Shown: positions 23,948 through 37,499 of the stretch, piece after piece | Numbering within the stretch: position 1 is the first letter of the stretch | Layout of the letters: every line of letters begins with the position of its first letter | Source of the DNA: Cladorhizidae sp. MBARI D1340-BT2 | Lineage: Eukaryota > Porifera > Demospongiae > Poecilosclerida > Cladorhizidae | Length of the DNA: 64,000 bases | NCBI GenBank assembly: GCA_028752905.1 | Contig: JAQNBH010000272.1 | Coordinates: forward strand, 186,001 to 250,000 | Direction: 5' to 3' | The notes under the pieces: generated by a model | Told to the model about the DNA's origin: nothing | Databases searched by the model: none | Seen by the model: the letters and a program-made list of their open reading frames with translations, nothing else | Program-made: the position numbers and the translations under genes

Positions 23948-26900
23948 GGCAGGCCACCGCTTTGGCAACTGGAAAACGCCAGGAAAGATCGCAAACCTTA
24001 CCACTTCAAATCACCATAACTTGCTAATACTTAGAGTACTCAAAATTTTGGCGCGTACAAAAGACAGATAATTAGAAGGGCTATCCGATGATATAAAAAT
24101 ATTCTTTTTTGGGTAAAGTGTAGAAAAGTTATGAGCTTTACGGCAAAATAACAAGATTTTTGGGGGGAAAATGAGAAACATATAGACCAAATTAGGGCAA
24201 ATATCAAGATAGAGAACACATAATGAAACCTATCATTCGAATCATATCAAGTCCATTACAGTGAAGTATGCAGAATATTATGGATGTTTGATATCAACAG
24301 AGAGCACAGGGAGAGACCTATCTTAATAGCTATATATCAAGTTTATACAGTGAAGTGTGGAGAATCTATGAAGCTAACCTGTTTAGCATCAAGATAGAGA
24401 ACACAGAGAAACCTATCTTGTGATTCTATTTATGCAGAATATACGGATGTTTGGTATCAAGAGAGAGAACAGAGAGAGGCCTACCTTTAGAGCTATATAT
24501 CAAGTCTATTCAGTGAAGTGTGGAGAATCTATGAAGCTAACATGTTTAGCTCAAGATAGAGAACACTGAGATACCTATCTTGCAAGTCCATTACAGTGAA
24601 GTGTGCAGAATATATGGATGTTTGGTATCAACATTAGAGAGTCCTATCTTAATAGCTCATCAAGTCTATTCAGTGAAGTGTGGATAATCTACGAAGCTAA
24701 CATGTTTAGCATCAAGTAAGAGTACAATTCATAACTGCCCTAATTAACAAGACCAAAGTCCCAGATTTTGTCAACTGATAGAGAAGACCCTTATCTGCAA
24801 CATGTCAACAGATTATCAATAAATGTGGTGGTTTTTCACTGGCAGGCCACCGCTTTGGCAACTGGAAAACGCCAGGAAAGATCGCAAACCTTACCACTTC
24901 AAATCACCATAACTTGCTAATACTTAGAGTACTCAAAATTTTGGCACGTACAAAAGACAGATAATTAGAAGGGCTATCCGGTGATATAAAAAAATTCTTT
25001 TTTGGGTAAAGTGTAGAAAAGTTATGAGCTTTACGGCAAAATAACAAGATTTGGGGGGAAAATGAGAAACATATAGACCAAATTAGGGCAAATATCAAGA
25101 TAGAGAACACATAATGAAACCTATCATTCGAATCATATCAAGTCCATTACAGTGAAGTGTGCAGAATATTATGGATGTTTGATATCAACAGAGAGCACAG
25201 GGAGAGACCTATCTTAATAGCTATATATCAAGTTTATACAGTGAAGTGTGGAGAATCTATGAAGCTAACCTGTTTAGCATCAAGATAGAGAACACATAGA
25301 GAAACCTATCTTGTGATTCTATGTATGCAGAATATACGGATGTTTGGTATCAAGAGAGAGAACAGAGAGAGGCCTACCTTTAGAGCTATATATCAAGTCT
25401 ATTCAGTGAAGTGTGGAGAATCTATGAAGCTAACATGTTTAGCTCAAGATAGAGAACACTGAGAGATACCTATCTTGCAAGTCCATTACAGTGAAGTGTG
25501 CAGAATATATGGATGTTTGGTATCAAGAGAGAGCACTTAGAGAGTCCTATCTTAATAGCTATACATCAAGTCTATTCAGTGAAGTGTGGATAATCTACGA
25601 AGCTAACATGTTTAGCATCAAGTAAGAGTACAATTCATAACTGCCCTAATTAACAAGACCAAAGTCCCAGATTTTGTCAACTGATAGAGAAGGCCCTTAT
25701 CTGCAACATGTCAACAGATTATCAATAAATGTGGTGGTTTTTCACTGGCAGGCCACCGCTTTGGCAACTGGAAAACGCCAGGAAAGATCGCAAACCTTAC
25801 CACTTCAAATCACCATAACTTGCTAATACTTAGAGTACTCAAAATTTTGGCACGTACAAAAGACAGATAATTAGAAGGGCTATCCGGTGATATAAAAATT
25901 TTCTTTTTTGGGTAAAGTGTAGAAAAGTTATGAGCTTTACGGCAAAATAACAAGATTTTGGGGGGAAAATGAGAAACATATAGACCAAATTAGGGCAAAT
26001 ATCAAGATAGAGAACACATAATGAAACCTATCATTCGAATCATATCAAGTCCATTACAGTGAAGTGTGCAGAATATTATGGATGTTTGATATCAACAGAG
26101 AGCACAGGGAGAGACCTATCTTAATAGCTATATATCAAGTTTATACAGTGAAGTGTGGAGAATCTATGAAGCTAACCTGTTTAGCATCAAGATAGAGAAC
26201 ACAGAGAAACCTATCTTGTGATTCTATTTATGCAGAATATACGGATGTTTGGTATCAAGAGAGAGAACAGAGAGAGGCCTACCTTTAGAGCTATATATCA
26301 AGTCTATTCAGTGAAGTGTGGAGAATCTATGAAGCTAACATGTTTAGCTCAAGATAGAGAACACTGAGATACCTATCTTGCAAGTCCATTACAGTGAAGT
26401 GTGCAGAATATATGGATGTTTGGTATCAACATTAGAGAGTCCTATCTTAATAGCTCATCAAGTCTATTCAGTGAAGTGTGGATAATCTACGAAGCTAACA
26501 TGTTTAGCATCAAGTAAGAGTACAATTCATAACTGCCCTAATTAACAAGACCAAAGTCCCAGATTTTGTCAACTGATAGAGAAGACCCTTATCTGCAACA
26601 TGTCAACAGATTATCAATAAATGTGGTGGTTTTTCACTGGCAGGCCACCGCTTTGGCAACTGGAAAACGCCAGGAAAGATCGCAAACCTTACCACTTCAA
26701 ATCACCATAACTTACTAATACTTAGAGTACTCAAAATTTTGGCACGTACAAAAGACAGATAATTAGAAGGGCTATCCGGTGATATAAAAAAAATCTTTTT
26801 TGGGTAAAGTGTAGAAAAGTTATGAGCTTTACGGCAAAATAACAAGATTTTGGGGGGAAAATGAGAAACATATAGACCAAATTAGGGCAAATATCAAGAT

Positions 26901-27545
26901 AGAGAACACATAATGAAACCTATCATTCGAATCATATCAAGTCCATTACAGTGAAGTGTGCAGAATATTATGGATGTTTGATATCAACAGAGAGCACAGG
27001 GAGAGACCTATCTTAATAGCTATATATCAAGTTTATACAGTGAAGTGTGGAGAATCTATGAAGCTAACCTGTTTAGCATCAAGATAGAGAACACATAGAG
27101 AAACCTATCTTGTGATTCTATGTATGCAGAATATACGGATGTTTGGTATCAAGAGAGAGAACAGAGAGAGGCCTACCTTTAGAGCTATATATCAAGTCTA
27201 TTCAGTGAAGTGTGGAGAATCTATGAAGCTAACATGTTTAGCTCAAGATAGAGAACACTGAGAGATACCTATCTTGCAAGTCCATTACAGTGAAGTGTGC
27301 AGAATATATGGATGTTTGGTATCAAGAGAGAGCACTTAGAGAGTCCTATCTTAATAGCTATACATCAAGTCTATTCAGTGAAGTGTGGATAATCTACGAA
27401 GCTAACATGTTTAGCATCAAGTAAGAGTACAATTCATAACTGCCCTAATTAACAAGACCAAAGTCCCAGATTTTGTCAACTGATAGAGAAGGCCCTTATC
27501 TGCAACATGTCAACAGATTATCAATAAATGTGGTGGTTTTTCACT
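23948..27545. repeat. Two-unit higher-order repeat, two copies (1799 bp each)
   Basis: Units start at 23948 (893 bp), 24841 (906), 25747 (892) and 26639 (907). The short units share ACACAGAG, TTTATGC, GAGATACC, the CATT-type deletion, GCTCATC and AAGACCC. The long units are near canonical with ACATATAG. The short unit at 25747 lacks the left-half marks (it has GGCACGTAC and GTGTGC), so it is a recombinant of the two types. Confidence 0.87.
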
Positions 27546-30272
27546 GGCAGGCCACCGCTTTGGCAACTGGAAAACGCCAGGAAAGATCGCAAACCTTACC
27601 ACTTCAAATCACCATAACTTGCTAATACTTAGAGTACTCAAAATTTTGGCACGTACAAAAGACAGATAATTAGAAGGGCTATCCGGTGATATAAAATTTT
27701 TCTTTTTTGGGTAAAGTGTAGAAAAGTTATGAGCTTTACGGCAAAATAACAAGATTTTGGGGGGAAAATGAGAAACATATAGACCAAATTAGGGCAAATA
27801 TCAAGATAGAGAACACATAATGAAACCTATCATTCGAATCATATCAAGTCCATTACAGTGAAGTGTGCAGAATATTATGGATGTTTGATATCAACAGAGA
27901 GCACAGGGAGAGACCTATCTTAATAGCTATATATCAAGTTTATACAGTGAAGTGTGGAGAATCTATGAAGCTAACCTGTTTAGCATCAAGATAGAGAACA
28001 CATAGAGAAACCTATCTTGTGATTCTATGTATGCAGAATATACGGATGTTTGGTATCAAGAGAGAGAACAGAGAGAGGCCTACCTTTAGAGCTATATATC
28101 AAGTCTATTCAGTGAAGTGTGGAGAATCTATGAAGCTAACATGTTTAGCTCAAGATAGAGAACACTGAGAGATACCTATCTTGCAAGTCCATTACAGTGA
28201 AGTGTGCAGAATATATGGATGTTTGGTATCAAGAGAGAGCACTTAGAGAGTCCTATCTTAATAGCTATACATCAAGTCTATTCAGTGAAGTGTGGATAAT
28301 CTACGAAGCTAACATGTTTAGCATCAAGTAAGAGTACAATTCATAACTGCCCTAATTAACAAGACCAAAGTCCCAGATTTTGTCAACTGATAGAGAAGGC
28401 CCTTATCTGCAACATGTCAACAGATTATCAATAAATGTGGTGGTTTTTCACTGGCAGGCCACCGCTTTGGCAACTGGAAAACGCCAGGAAAGATCGCAAA
28501 CCTTACCACTTCAAATCACCATAACTTGCTAATACTTAGAGTACTCAAAATTTTGGCACGTACAAAAGACAGATAATTAGAAGGGCTATCCGGTGATATA
28601 AAAATTTTCTTTTTTAGGTAAAGTGTAGAAAAGTTATGAGCTTTACGGCAAAATAACAAGATTTTGGGGGGGGAATGAGAAACATAATATAGACCAAATT
28701 AGGGCAAATATCAAGATAGAGAACACATAATGAAACCTATCATTCGAATCATATCAAGTCCATTACAGTGAAGTGTGCAGAATATTATGGATGTTTGATA
28801 TCAACAGAGAGCACAGGGAGAGACCTATCTTAATAGCTATATATCAAGTTTATACAGTGAAGTGTGGAGAATCTATGAAGCTAACCTGTTTAGCATCAAG
28901 ATAGAGAACACATAGAGAAATCTATCTTGTGATTCTATGTATGCAGAATATACGGATGTTTGGTATCAAGAGAGAGAACAGAGAGAGGCCTACCTTTAGA
29001 GCTATATATCAAGTCTATTCAGTGAAGTGTGGAGAATCTATGAAGCTAACATGTTTAGCTCAAGATAGAGAACACTGAGAGATACCTATCTTGCAAGTCC
29101 ATTACAGTGAAGTGTGCAGAATATATGGATGTTTGGTATCAAGAGAGAGCACTTAGAGAGTCCTATCTTAATAGCTATACATCAAGTCTATTCAGTGAAG
29201 TGTGGATAATCTACGAAGCTAACATGTTTAGCATCAAGTAAGAGTACAATTCATAACTGCCCTAATTAACAAGACCAAAGTCCCAGATTTTGTCAACTGA
29301 TAGAGAAGGCCCTTATCTGCAACATGTCAACAGATTATCAATAAATGTGGTGGTTTTTCACTGGCAGGCCACCGCTTTGGCAACTGGAAAACGCCAGGAA
29401 AGATCGCAAACCTTACCACTTCAAATCACCATAACTTGCTAATACTTAGAGTACTCAAACTTTTGGCACGTACAAAAGACAGATAATTAGAAGGGCTATC
29501 CGGTGATATAAAAATTTTCTTTTTTGGGTAAAGTGTAGAAAAGTTATGAGCTTTACGGCAAAATAACAAGATTTTGGGGGGGAAATGAGAAACATAATAT
29601 AGACCAAATTAGGGCAAATATCAAGATAGAGAACACATAATGAAACCTATCATTCGAATCATATCAAGTCCATTACAGTGAAGTGTGCAGAATATTATGG
29701 ATGTTTGATATCAACAGAGAGCACAGGGAGAGACCTATCTTAATAGCTATATATCAAGTTTATACAGTGAAGTGTGGAGAATCTATGAAGCTAACCTGTT
29801 TAGCATCAAGATAGAGAACACATAGAGAAACCTATCTTGTGATTCTATGTATGCAGAATATACGGATGTTTGGTATCAAGAGAGAGAACAGAGAGAGGCC
29901 TACCTTTAGAGCTATATATCAAGTCTATTCAGTGAAGTGTGGAGAATCTATGAAGCTAACATGTTTAGCTCAAGATAGAGAACACTGAGAGATACCTATC
30001 TTGCAAGTCCATTACAGTGAAGTGTGCAGAATATATGGATGTTTGGTATCAAGAGAGAGCACTTAGAGAGTCCTATCTTAATAGCTATACATCAAGTCTA
30101 TTCAGTGAGGTGTGGATAATCTACGAAGCTAACATGTTTAGCATCAAGTAAGAGTACAATTCATAACTGCCCTAATTAACAAGACCAAAGTCCCAGATTT
30201 TGTCAACTGATAGAGAAGGCCCTTATCTGCAACATGTCAACAGATTATCAATAAATGTAGTGGTTTTTCACT
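27546..30272. repeat. Three near-canonical units between dimer blocks
   Basis: Units start at 27546 (907 bp), 28453 (910) and 29363 (910). The second has the first TTTTTTAGGTAAAG variant of the array, an 8-base G run and a private GAAATCTATC. The third has the first CTCAAACTTTTGG variant, which becomes dominant further right, and ends with GAGG plus GTAGTGG, which introduces the next dimer block. Confidence 0.85.
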
Positions 30273-33200
30273 GGCAGGCCACCGCTTTGGCAACTGGAAA
30301 ACGCCAGGAAAGATCGCAAACCTTACCACTTCAAATCACCATAACTTGCTAATACTTAGAGTACTCAAAATTTTGGCGCGTACAAAAGACAGATAATTAG
30401 AAGGGCTATCCGATGATATAAAAATTATCTTTTTTGGGTAAAGTGTAGAAAAGTTATGAGCTTTACGGCAAAATAACAAGATTTTTGGGGGGAAAATGAG
30501 AAACATATAGACCAAATTAGGGCAAATATCAAGATAGAGAACACATAATGAAACCTATCATTCGAATCATATCAAGTCCATTACAGTGAAGTATGCAGAA
30601 TATTATGGATGTTTGATATCAACAGAGAGCACAGGGAGAGACCTATCTTAATAGCTATATATCAAGTTTATACAGTGAAGTGTGGAGAATCTATGAAGCT
30701 AACCTGTTTAGCATCAAGATAGAGAACACAGAGAAACCTATCTTGTGATTCTATTTATGCAGAATATACGGATGTTTGGTATCAAGAGAGAGAACAGAGA
30801 GAGGCCTACCTTTAGAGCTATATATCAAGTCTATTCAGTGAAGTGTGGAGAATCTATGAAGCTAACATGTTTAGCTCAAGATAGAGAACACTGAGATACC
30901 TATCTTGCAAGTCCATTACAGTGAAGTGTGCAGAATATATGGATGTTTGGTATCAACATTAGAGAGTCCTATCTTAATAGCTCATCAAGTCTATTCAGTG
31001 AAGTGTGGATAATCTACGAAGCTAACATGTTTAGCATCAAGTAAGAGTACAATTCATAACTGCCCTAATTAACAAGACCAAAGTCCCAGATTTTGTCAAC
31101 TGATAGAGAAGACCCTTATCTGCAACATGTCAACAGATTATCAATAAATGTGGTGGTTTTTCACTGGCAGGCCACCGCTTTGGCAACTGGAAAACGCCAG
31201 GAAAGATCGCAAACCTTACCACTTCAAATCACCATAACTTGCTAATACTTAGAGTATTCAAAATTTTGGCACGTACAAAAGACAGATAATTAGAAGGGCT
31301 ATCCGGTGATATAAAAAAATTCTTTTTTGGGTAAAGTGTAGAAAAGTTATGAGCTTTACGGCAAAATAACAAGATTTTGGGGGGGAAATGAGAAACATAT
31401 AGACCAAATTAGGGCAAATATCAAGATAGAGAACACATAATGAAACCTATCATTCGAATCATATCAAGTCCATTACAGTGAAGTGTGCAGAATATTATGG
31501 ATGTTTGATATCAACAGAGAGCACAGGGAGAGACCTATCTTAATAGCTATATATCAAGTTTATACAGTGAAGTGTGGAGAATCTATGAAGCTAACCTGTT
31601 TAGCATCAAGATAGAGAACACATAGAGAAACCTATCTTGTGATTCTATGTATGCAGAATATACGGATGTTTGGTATCAAGAGAGAGAACAGAGAGAGGCC
31701 TACCTTTAGAGCTATATATCAAGTCTATTCAGTGAAGTGTGGAGAATCTATGAAGCTAACATGTTTAGCTCAAGATAGAGAACACTGAGAGATACCTATC
31801 TTGCAAGTCCATTACAGTGAAGTGTGCAGAATATATGGATGTTTGGTATCAAGAGAGAGCACTTAGAGAGTCCTATCTTAATAGCTATACATCAAGTCTA
31901 TTCAGTGAGGTGTGGATAATCTACGAAGCTAACATGTTTAGCATCAAGTAAGAGTACAATTCATAACTGCCCTAATTAACAAGACCAAAGTCCCAGATTT
32001 TGTCAACTGATAGAGAAGGCCCTTATCTGCAACATGTCAACAGATTATCAATAAATGTAGTGGTTTTTCACTGGCAGGCCACCGCTTTGGCAACTGGAAA
32101 ACGCCAGGAAAGATCGCAAACCTTACCACTTCAAATCACCATAACTTGCTAATACTTAGAGTACTCAAAATTTTGGCGCGTACAAAAGACAGATAATTAG
32201 AAGGGCTATCCGATGATATAAAAATTATCTTTTTTGGGTAAAGTGTAGAAAAGTTATGAGCTTTACGGCAAAATAACAAGATTTTTGGGGGGAAAATGAG
32301 AAACATATAGACCAAATTAGGGCAAATATCAAGATAGAGAACACATAATGAAACCTATCATTCGAATCATATCAAGTCCATTACAGTGAAGTATGCAGAA
32401 TATTATGGATGTTTGATATCAACAGAGAGCACAGGGAGAGACCTATCTTAATAGCTATATATCAAGTTTATACAGTGAAGTGTGGAGAATCTATGAAGCT
32501 AACCTGTTTAGCATCAAGATAGAGAACACAGAGAAACCTATCTTGTGATTCTATTTATGCAGAATATACGGATGTTTGGTATCAAGAGAGAGAACAGAGA
32601 GAGGCCTACCTTTAGAGCTATATATCAAGTCTATTCAGTGAAGTGTGGAGAATCTATGAAGCTAACATGTTTAGCTCAAGATAGAGAACACTGAGATACC
32701 TATCTTGCAAGTCCATTACAGTGAAGTGTGCAGAATATATGGATGTTTGGTATCAACATTAGAGAGTCCTATCTTAATAGCTCATCAAGTCTATTCAGTG
32801 AAGTGTGGATAATCTACGAAGCTAACATGTTTAGCATCAAGTAAGAGTACAATTCATAACTGCCCTAATTAACAAGACCAAAGTCCCAGATTTTGTCAAC
32901 TGATAGAGAAGACCCTTATCTGCAACATGTCAACAGATTATCAATAAATGTGGTGGTTTTTCACTGGCAGGCCACCGCTTTGGCAACTGGAAAACGCCAG
33001 GAAAGATCGCAAACCTTACCACTTCAAATCACCATAACTTGCTAATACTTAGAGTACTCAAACTTTTGGCACGTACAAAAGACAGATAATTAGAAGGGCT
33101 ATCCGGTGATATAAAAAAATTCTTTTTTGGGTAAAGTGTAGAAAAGTTATGAGCTTTACGGCAAAATAACAAGATTTTGGGGGGGAAATGAGAAACATAT

Positions 33201-33872
33201 AGACCAAATTAGGGCAAATATCAAGATAGAGAACACATAATGAAACCTATCATTCGAATCATATCAAGTCCATTACAGTGAAGTGTGCAGAATATTATGG
33301 ATGTTTGATATCAACAGAGAGCACAGGGAGAGACCTATCTTAATAGCTATATATCAAGTTTATACAGTGAAGTGTGGAGAATCTATGAAGCTAACCTGTT
33401 TAGCATCAAGATAGAGAACACATAGAGAAACCTATCTTGTGATTCTATGTATGCAGAATATACGGATGTTTGGTATCAAGAGAGAGAACAGAGAGAGGCC
33501 TACCTTTAGAGCTATATATCAAGTCTATTCAGTGAAGTGTGGAGAATCTATGAAGCTAACATGTTTAGCTCAAGATAGAGAACACTGAGAGATACCTATC
33601 TTGCAAGTCCATTACAGTGAAGTGTGCAGAATATATGGATGTTTGGTATCAAGAGAGAGCACTTAGAGAGTCCTATCTTAATAGCTATACATCAAGTCTA
33701 TTCAGTGAAGTGTGGATAATCTACGAAGCTAACATGTTTAGCATCAAGTAAGAGTACAATTCATAACTGCCCTAATTAACAAGACCAAAGTCCCAGATTT
33801 TGTCAACTGATAGAGAAGGCCCTTATCTGCAACATGTCAACAGATTATCAATAAATGTGGTGGTTTTTCACT
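30273..33872. repeat. Two-unit higher-order repeat, two copies (1800 bp each)
   Basis: Units start at 30273 (893 bp), 31166 (907), 32073 (893) and 32966 (907). Both short units carry the full linked set GGCGCGTAC, CCGATG, GTATGC, ACACAGAG, TTTATGC, GAGATACC, CATT-type deletion, GCTCATC and AAGACCC. These are the last units with that set; it is absent from the remaining 30 kb. A private GAGTATTC destroys the GAGTACTC palindrome near 31254. Confidence 0.9.
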
Positions 33873-36800
33873 GGCAGGCCACCGCTTTGGCAACTGGAAA
33901 ACGCCAGGAAAGATCGCAAACCTTACCACTTCAAATCACCATAACTTGCTAATACTTAGAGTACTCAAAATTTTGGCACGTACAAAAGACAGATAATTAG
34001 AAGGGCTATCCGGTGATATAAAAATTATCTTTTTTGGGTAAAGTGTAGAAAAGTTATGAGCTTTACGGCAAAATAACAAGATTTTGGGGGGGAAATGAGA
34101 AACATATAGACCAAATTAGGGCAAATATCAAGATAGAGAACACATAATGAAACCTATCATTCGAATCATATCAAGTCCATTACAGTGAAGTGTGCAGAAT
34201 ATTATGGATGTTTGATATCAACAGAGAGCACAGGGAGAGACCTATCTTAATAGCTATATATCAAGTTTATACAGTGAAGTGTGGAGAATCTATGAAGCTA
34301 ACCTGTTTAGCATCAAGATAGAGAACACATAGAGAAACCTATCTTGTGATTCTATGTATGCAGAATATACGGATGTTTGGTATCAAGAGAGAGAACAGAG
34401 AGAGGCCTACCTTTAGAGCTATATATCAAGTCTATTCAGTGAAGTGTGGAGAATCTATGAAGCTAACATGTTTAGCTCAAGATAGAGAACACTGAGAGAT
34501 ACCTATCTTGCAAGTCCATTACAGTGAAGTGTGCAGAATATATGGATGTTTGGTATCAAGAGAGAGCACTTAGAGAGTCCTATCTTAATAGCTATACATC
34601 AAGTCTATTCAGTGAAGTGTGGATAATCTACGAAGCTAACATGTTTAGCATCAAGTAAGAGTACAATTCATAACTGCCCTAATTAACAAGACCAAAGTCC
34701 CAGATTTTGTCAACTGATAGAGAAGGCCCTTATCTGCAACATGTCAACAGATTATCAATAAATGTGGTGGTTTTTCACTGGCAGGCCACCGCTTTGGCAA
34801 CTGGAAAACGCCAGGAAAGATCGCAAACCTTACCACTTCAAATCACCATAACTTGCTAATACTTAGAGTACTCAAACTTTTGGCACGTACAAAAGACAGA
34901 TAATTAGAAGGGCTATCCGGTGATATAAAAATTTTCTTTTTTGGGTAAAGTGTAGAAAAGTTATGAGCTTTACGGCAAAATAACAAGATTTTGGGGGGAA
35001 AATGAGAAACATAATATAGACCAAATTAGGGCAAATATCAAGATAGAGAACACATAATGAAACCTATCATTCGAATCATATCAAGTCCATTACAGTGAAG
35101 TGTGCAGAATATTATGGATGTTTGATATCAACAGAGAGCACAGGGAGAGACCTATCTTAATAGCTATATATCAAGTTTATACAGTGAAGTGTGGAGAATC
35201 TATGAAGCTAACCTGTTTAGCATCAAGATAGAGAACACATAGAGAAACCTATCTTGTGATTCTATGTATGCAGAATATACGGATGTTTGGTATCAAGAGA
35301 GAGAACAGAGAGAGGCCTACCTTTAGAGCTATATATCAAGTCTATTCAGTGAAGTGTGGAGAATCTATGAAGCTAACATGTTTAGCTCAAGATAGAGAAC
35401 ACTGAGAGATACCTATCTTGCAAGTCCATTACAGTGAAGTGTGCAGAATATATGGATGTTTGGTATCAAGAGAGAGCACTTAGAGAGTCCTATCTTAATA
35501 GCTATACATCAAGTCTATTCAGTGAAGTGTGGATAATCTACGAAGCTAACATGTTTAGCATCAAGTAAGAGTACAATTCATAACTGCCCTAATTAACAAG
35601 ACCAAAGTCCCAGATTTTGTCAACTGATAGAGAAGGCCCTTGTCTGCAACATGTCAACAGATTATCAATAAATGTGGTGGTTTTTCACTGGCAGGCCACC
35701 GCTTTGGCAACTGGAAAACGCCAGGAAAGATCGCAAACCTTACCACTTCAAATCACCATAACTTGCTAATACTTAGAGTACTCAAAATTTTGGTACCTAC
35801 AAAAGACAGATAATTAGAAGGGCTATCCGGTGATATAAAAAAATTCTTTTTTAGGTAAAGTGTAGAAAAGTTATGAGCTTTACGGCAAAATAACAAGATT
35901 TTGGGGGGAAAATGAGAAACATAATATAGACCAAATTAGGGCAAATATCAAGATAGAGAACACATAATGAAACCTATCATTCGAATCATATCAAGTCCAT
36001 TACAGTGAAGTGTGCAGAATATTATGGATGTTTGATATCAACAGAGAGCACAGGGAGAGACCTATCTTAATAGCTATATATCAAGTTTATACAGTGAAGT
36101 GTGGAGAATCTATGAAGCTAACCTGTTTAGCATCAAGATAGAGAACACATAGAGAAACCTATCTTGTGATTCTATGTATGCAGAATATACGGATGTTTGG
36201 TATCAAGAGAGAGAACAGAGAGAGGCCTACCTTTAGAGCTATATATCAAGTCTATTCAGTGAAGTGTGGAGAATCTATGAAGCTAACATGTTTAGCTCAA
36301 GATAGAGAACACTGAGATACCTATCTTGCAAGTCCATTACAGTGAAGTGTGCAGAATATATGGATGTTTGGTATCAACATTAGAGAGTCCTATCTTAATA
36401 GCTATACATCAAGTCTATTCAGTGAAGTGTGGATAATCTACGAAGCTAACATGTTTAGCATCAAGTAAGAGTACAATTCATAACTGCCCTAATTAACAAG
36501 ACCAAAGTCCCAGATTTTGTCAACTGATAGAGAAGGCCCTTATCTGCAACATGTCAACAGATTATCAATAAATGTGGTGGTTTTTCACTGGCAGGCCACC
36601 GCTTTGGCAACTGGAAAACGCCAGGAAAGATCGCAAACCTTACCACTTCAAATCACCATAACTTGCTAATACTTAGAGTACTCAAACTTTTGGCACGTAC
36701 AAAAGACAGATAATTAGAAGGGCTATCCGGTGATATAAAAATTTTCTTTTTTGGGTAAAGTGTAGAAAAGTTATGAGCTTTACGGCAAAATAACAAGATT

Positions 36801-37499
36801 TTTGGGGGAAAATGAGAAACATAATATAGACCAAATTAGGGCAAATATCAAGATAGAGAACACATAATGAAACCTATCATTCGAATCATATCAAGTCCAT
36901 TACAGTGAAGTGTGCAGAATATTATGGATGTTTGATATCAACAGAGAGCACAGGGAGAGACCTATCTTAATAGCTATATATCAAGTTTATACAGTGAAGT
37001 GTGGAGAATCTATGAAGCTAACCTGTTTAGCATCAAGATAGAGAACACATAGAGAAACCTATCTTGTGATTCTATGTATGCAGAATATACGGATGTTTGG
37101 TATCAAGAGAGAGAACAGAGAGAGGCCTACCTTTAGAGCTATATATCAAGTCTATTCAGTGAAGTGTGGAGAATCTATGAAGCTAACATGTTTAGCTCAA
37201 GATAGAGAACACTGAGAGATACCTATCTTGCAAGTCCATTACAGTGAAGTGTGCAGAATATATGGATGTTTGGTATCAAGAGAGAGCACTTAGAGAGTCC
37301 TATCTTAATAGCTATACATCAAGTCTATTCAGTGAAGTGTGGATAATCTACGAAGCTAACATGTTTAGCATCAAGTAAGAGTACAATTCATAACTGCCCT
37401 AATTAACAAGACCAAAGTCCCAGATTTTGTCAACTGATAGAGAAGGCCCTTATCTGCAACATGTCAACAGATTATCAATAAATGTGGTGGTTTTTCACT
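33873..37499. repeat. Four units, start of the right-hand subfamily
   Basis: Units start at 33873 (907 bp), 34780 (910), 35690 (900) and 36590 (910). The variants CTCAAACTTTTGG and CCCTTGTC appear from here on. The 900-bp unit has GAGATACC, the CATT-type deletion, AGGTAAAG, and a private GGTACCTAC in which the usual CpG is lost. Confidence 0.85.

Noticed and set aside
18546..25110. Minus-strand open frames of 68-69 codons at 18546-18755 and 24904-25110
   Set aside because: Both are the same stretch of the head segment and tract region in two units; most other units are frameshifted or stopped in this frame. They include homopolymer tracts, have no recognisable domain, and no upstream signals differ from other units. 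They are chance frames in satellite DNA.
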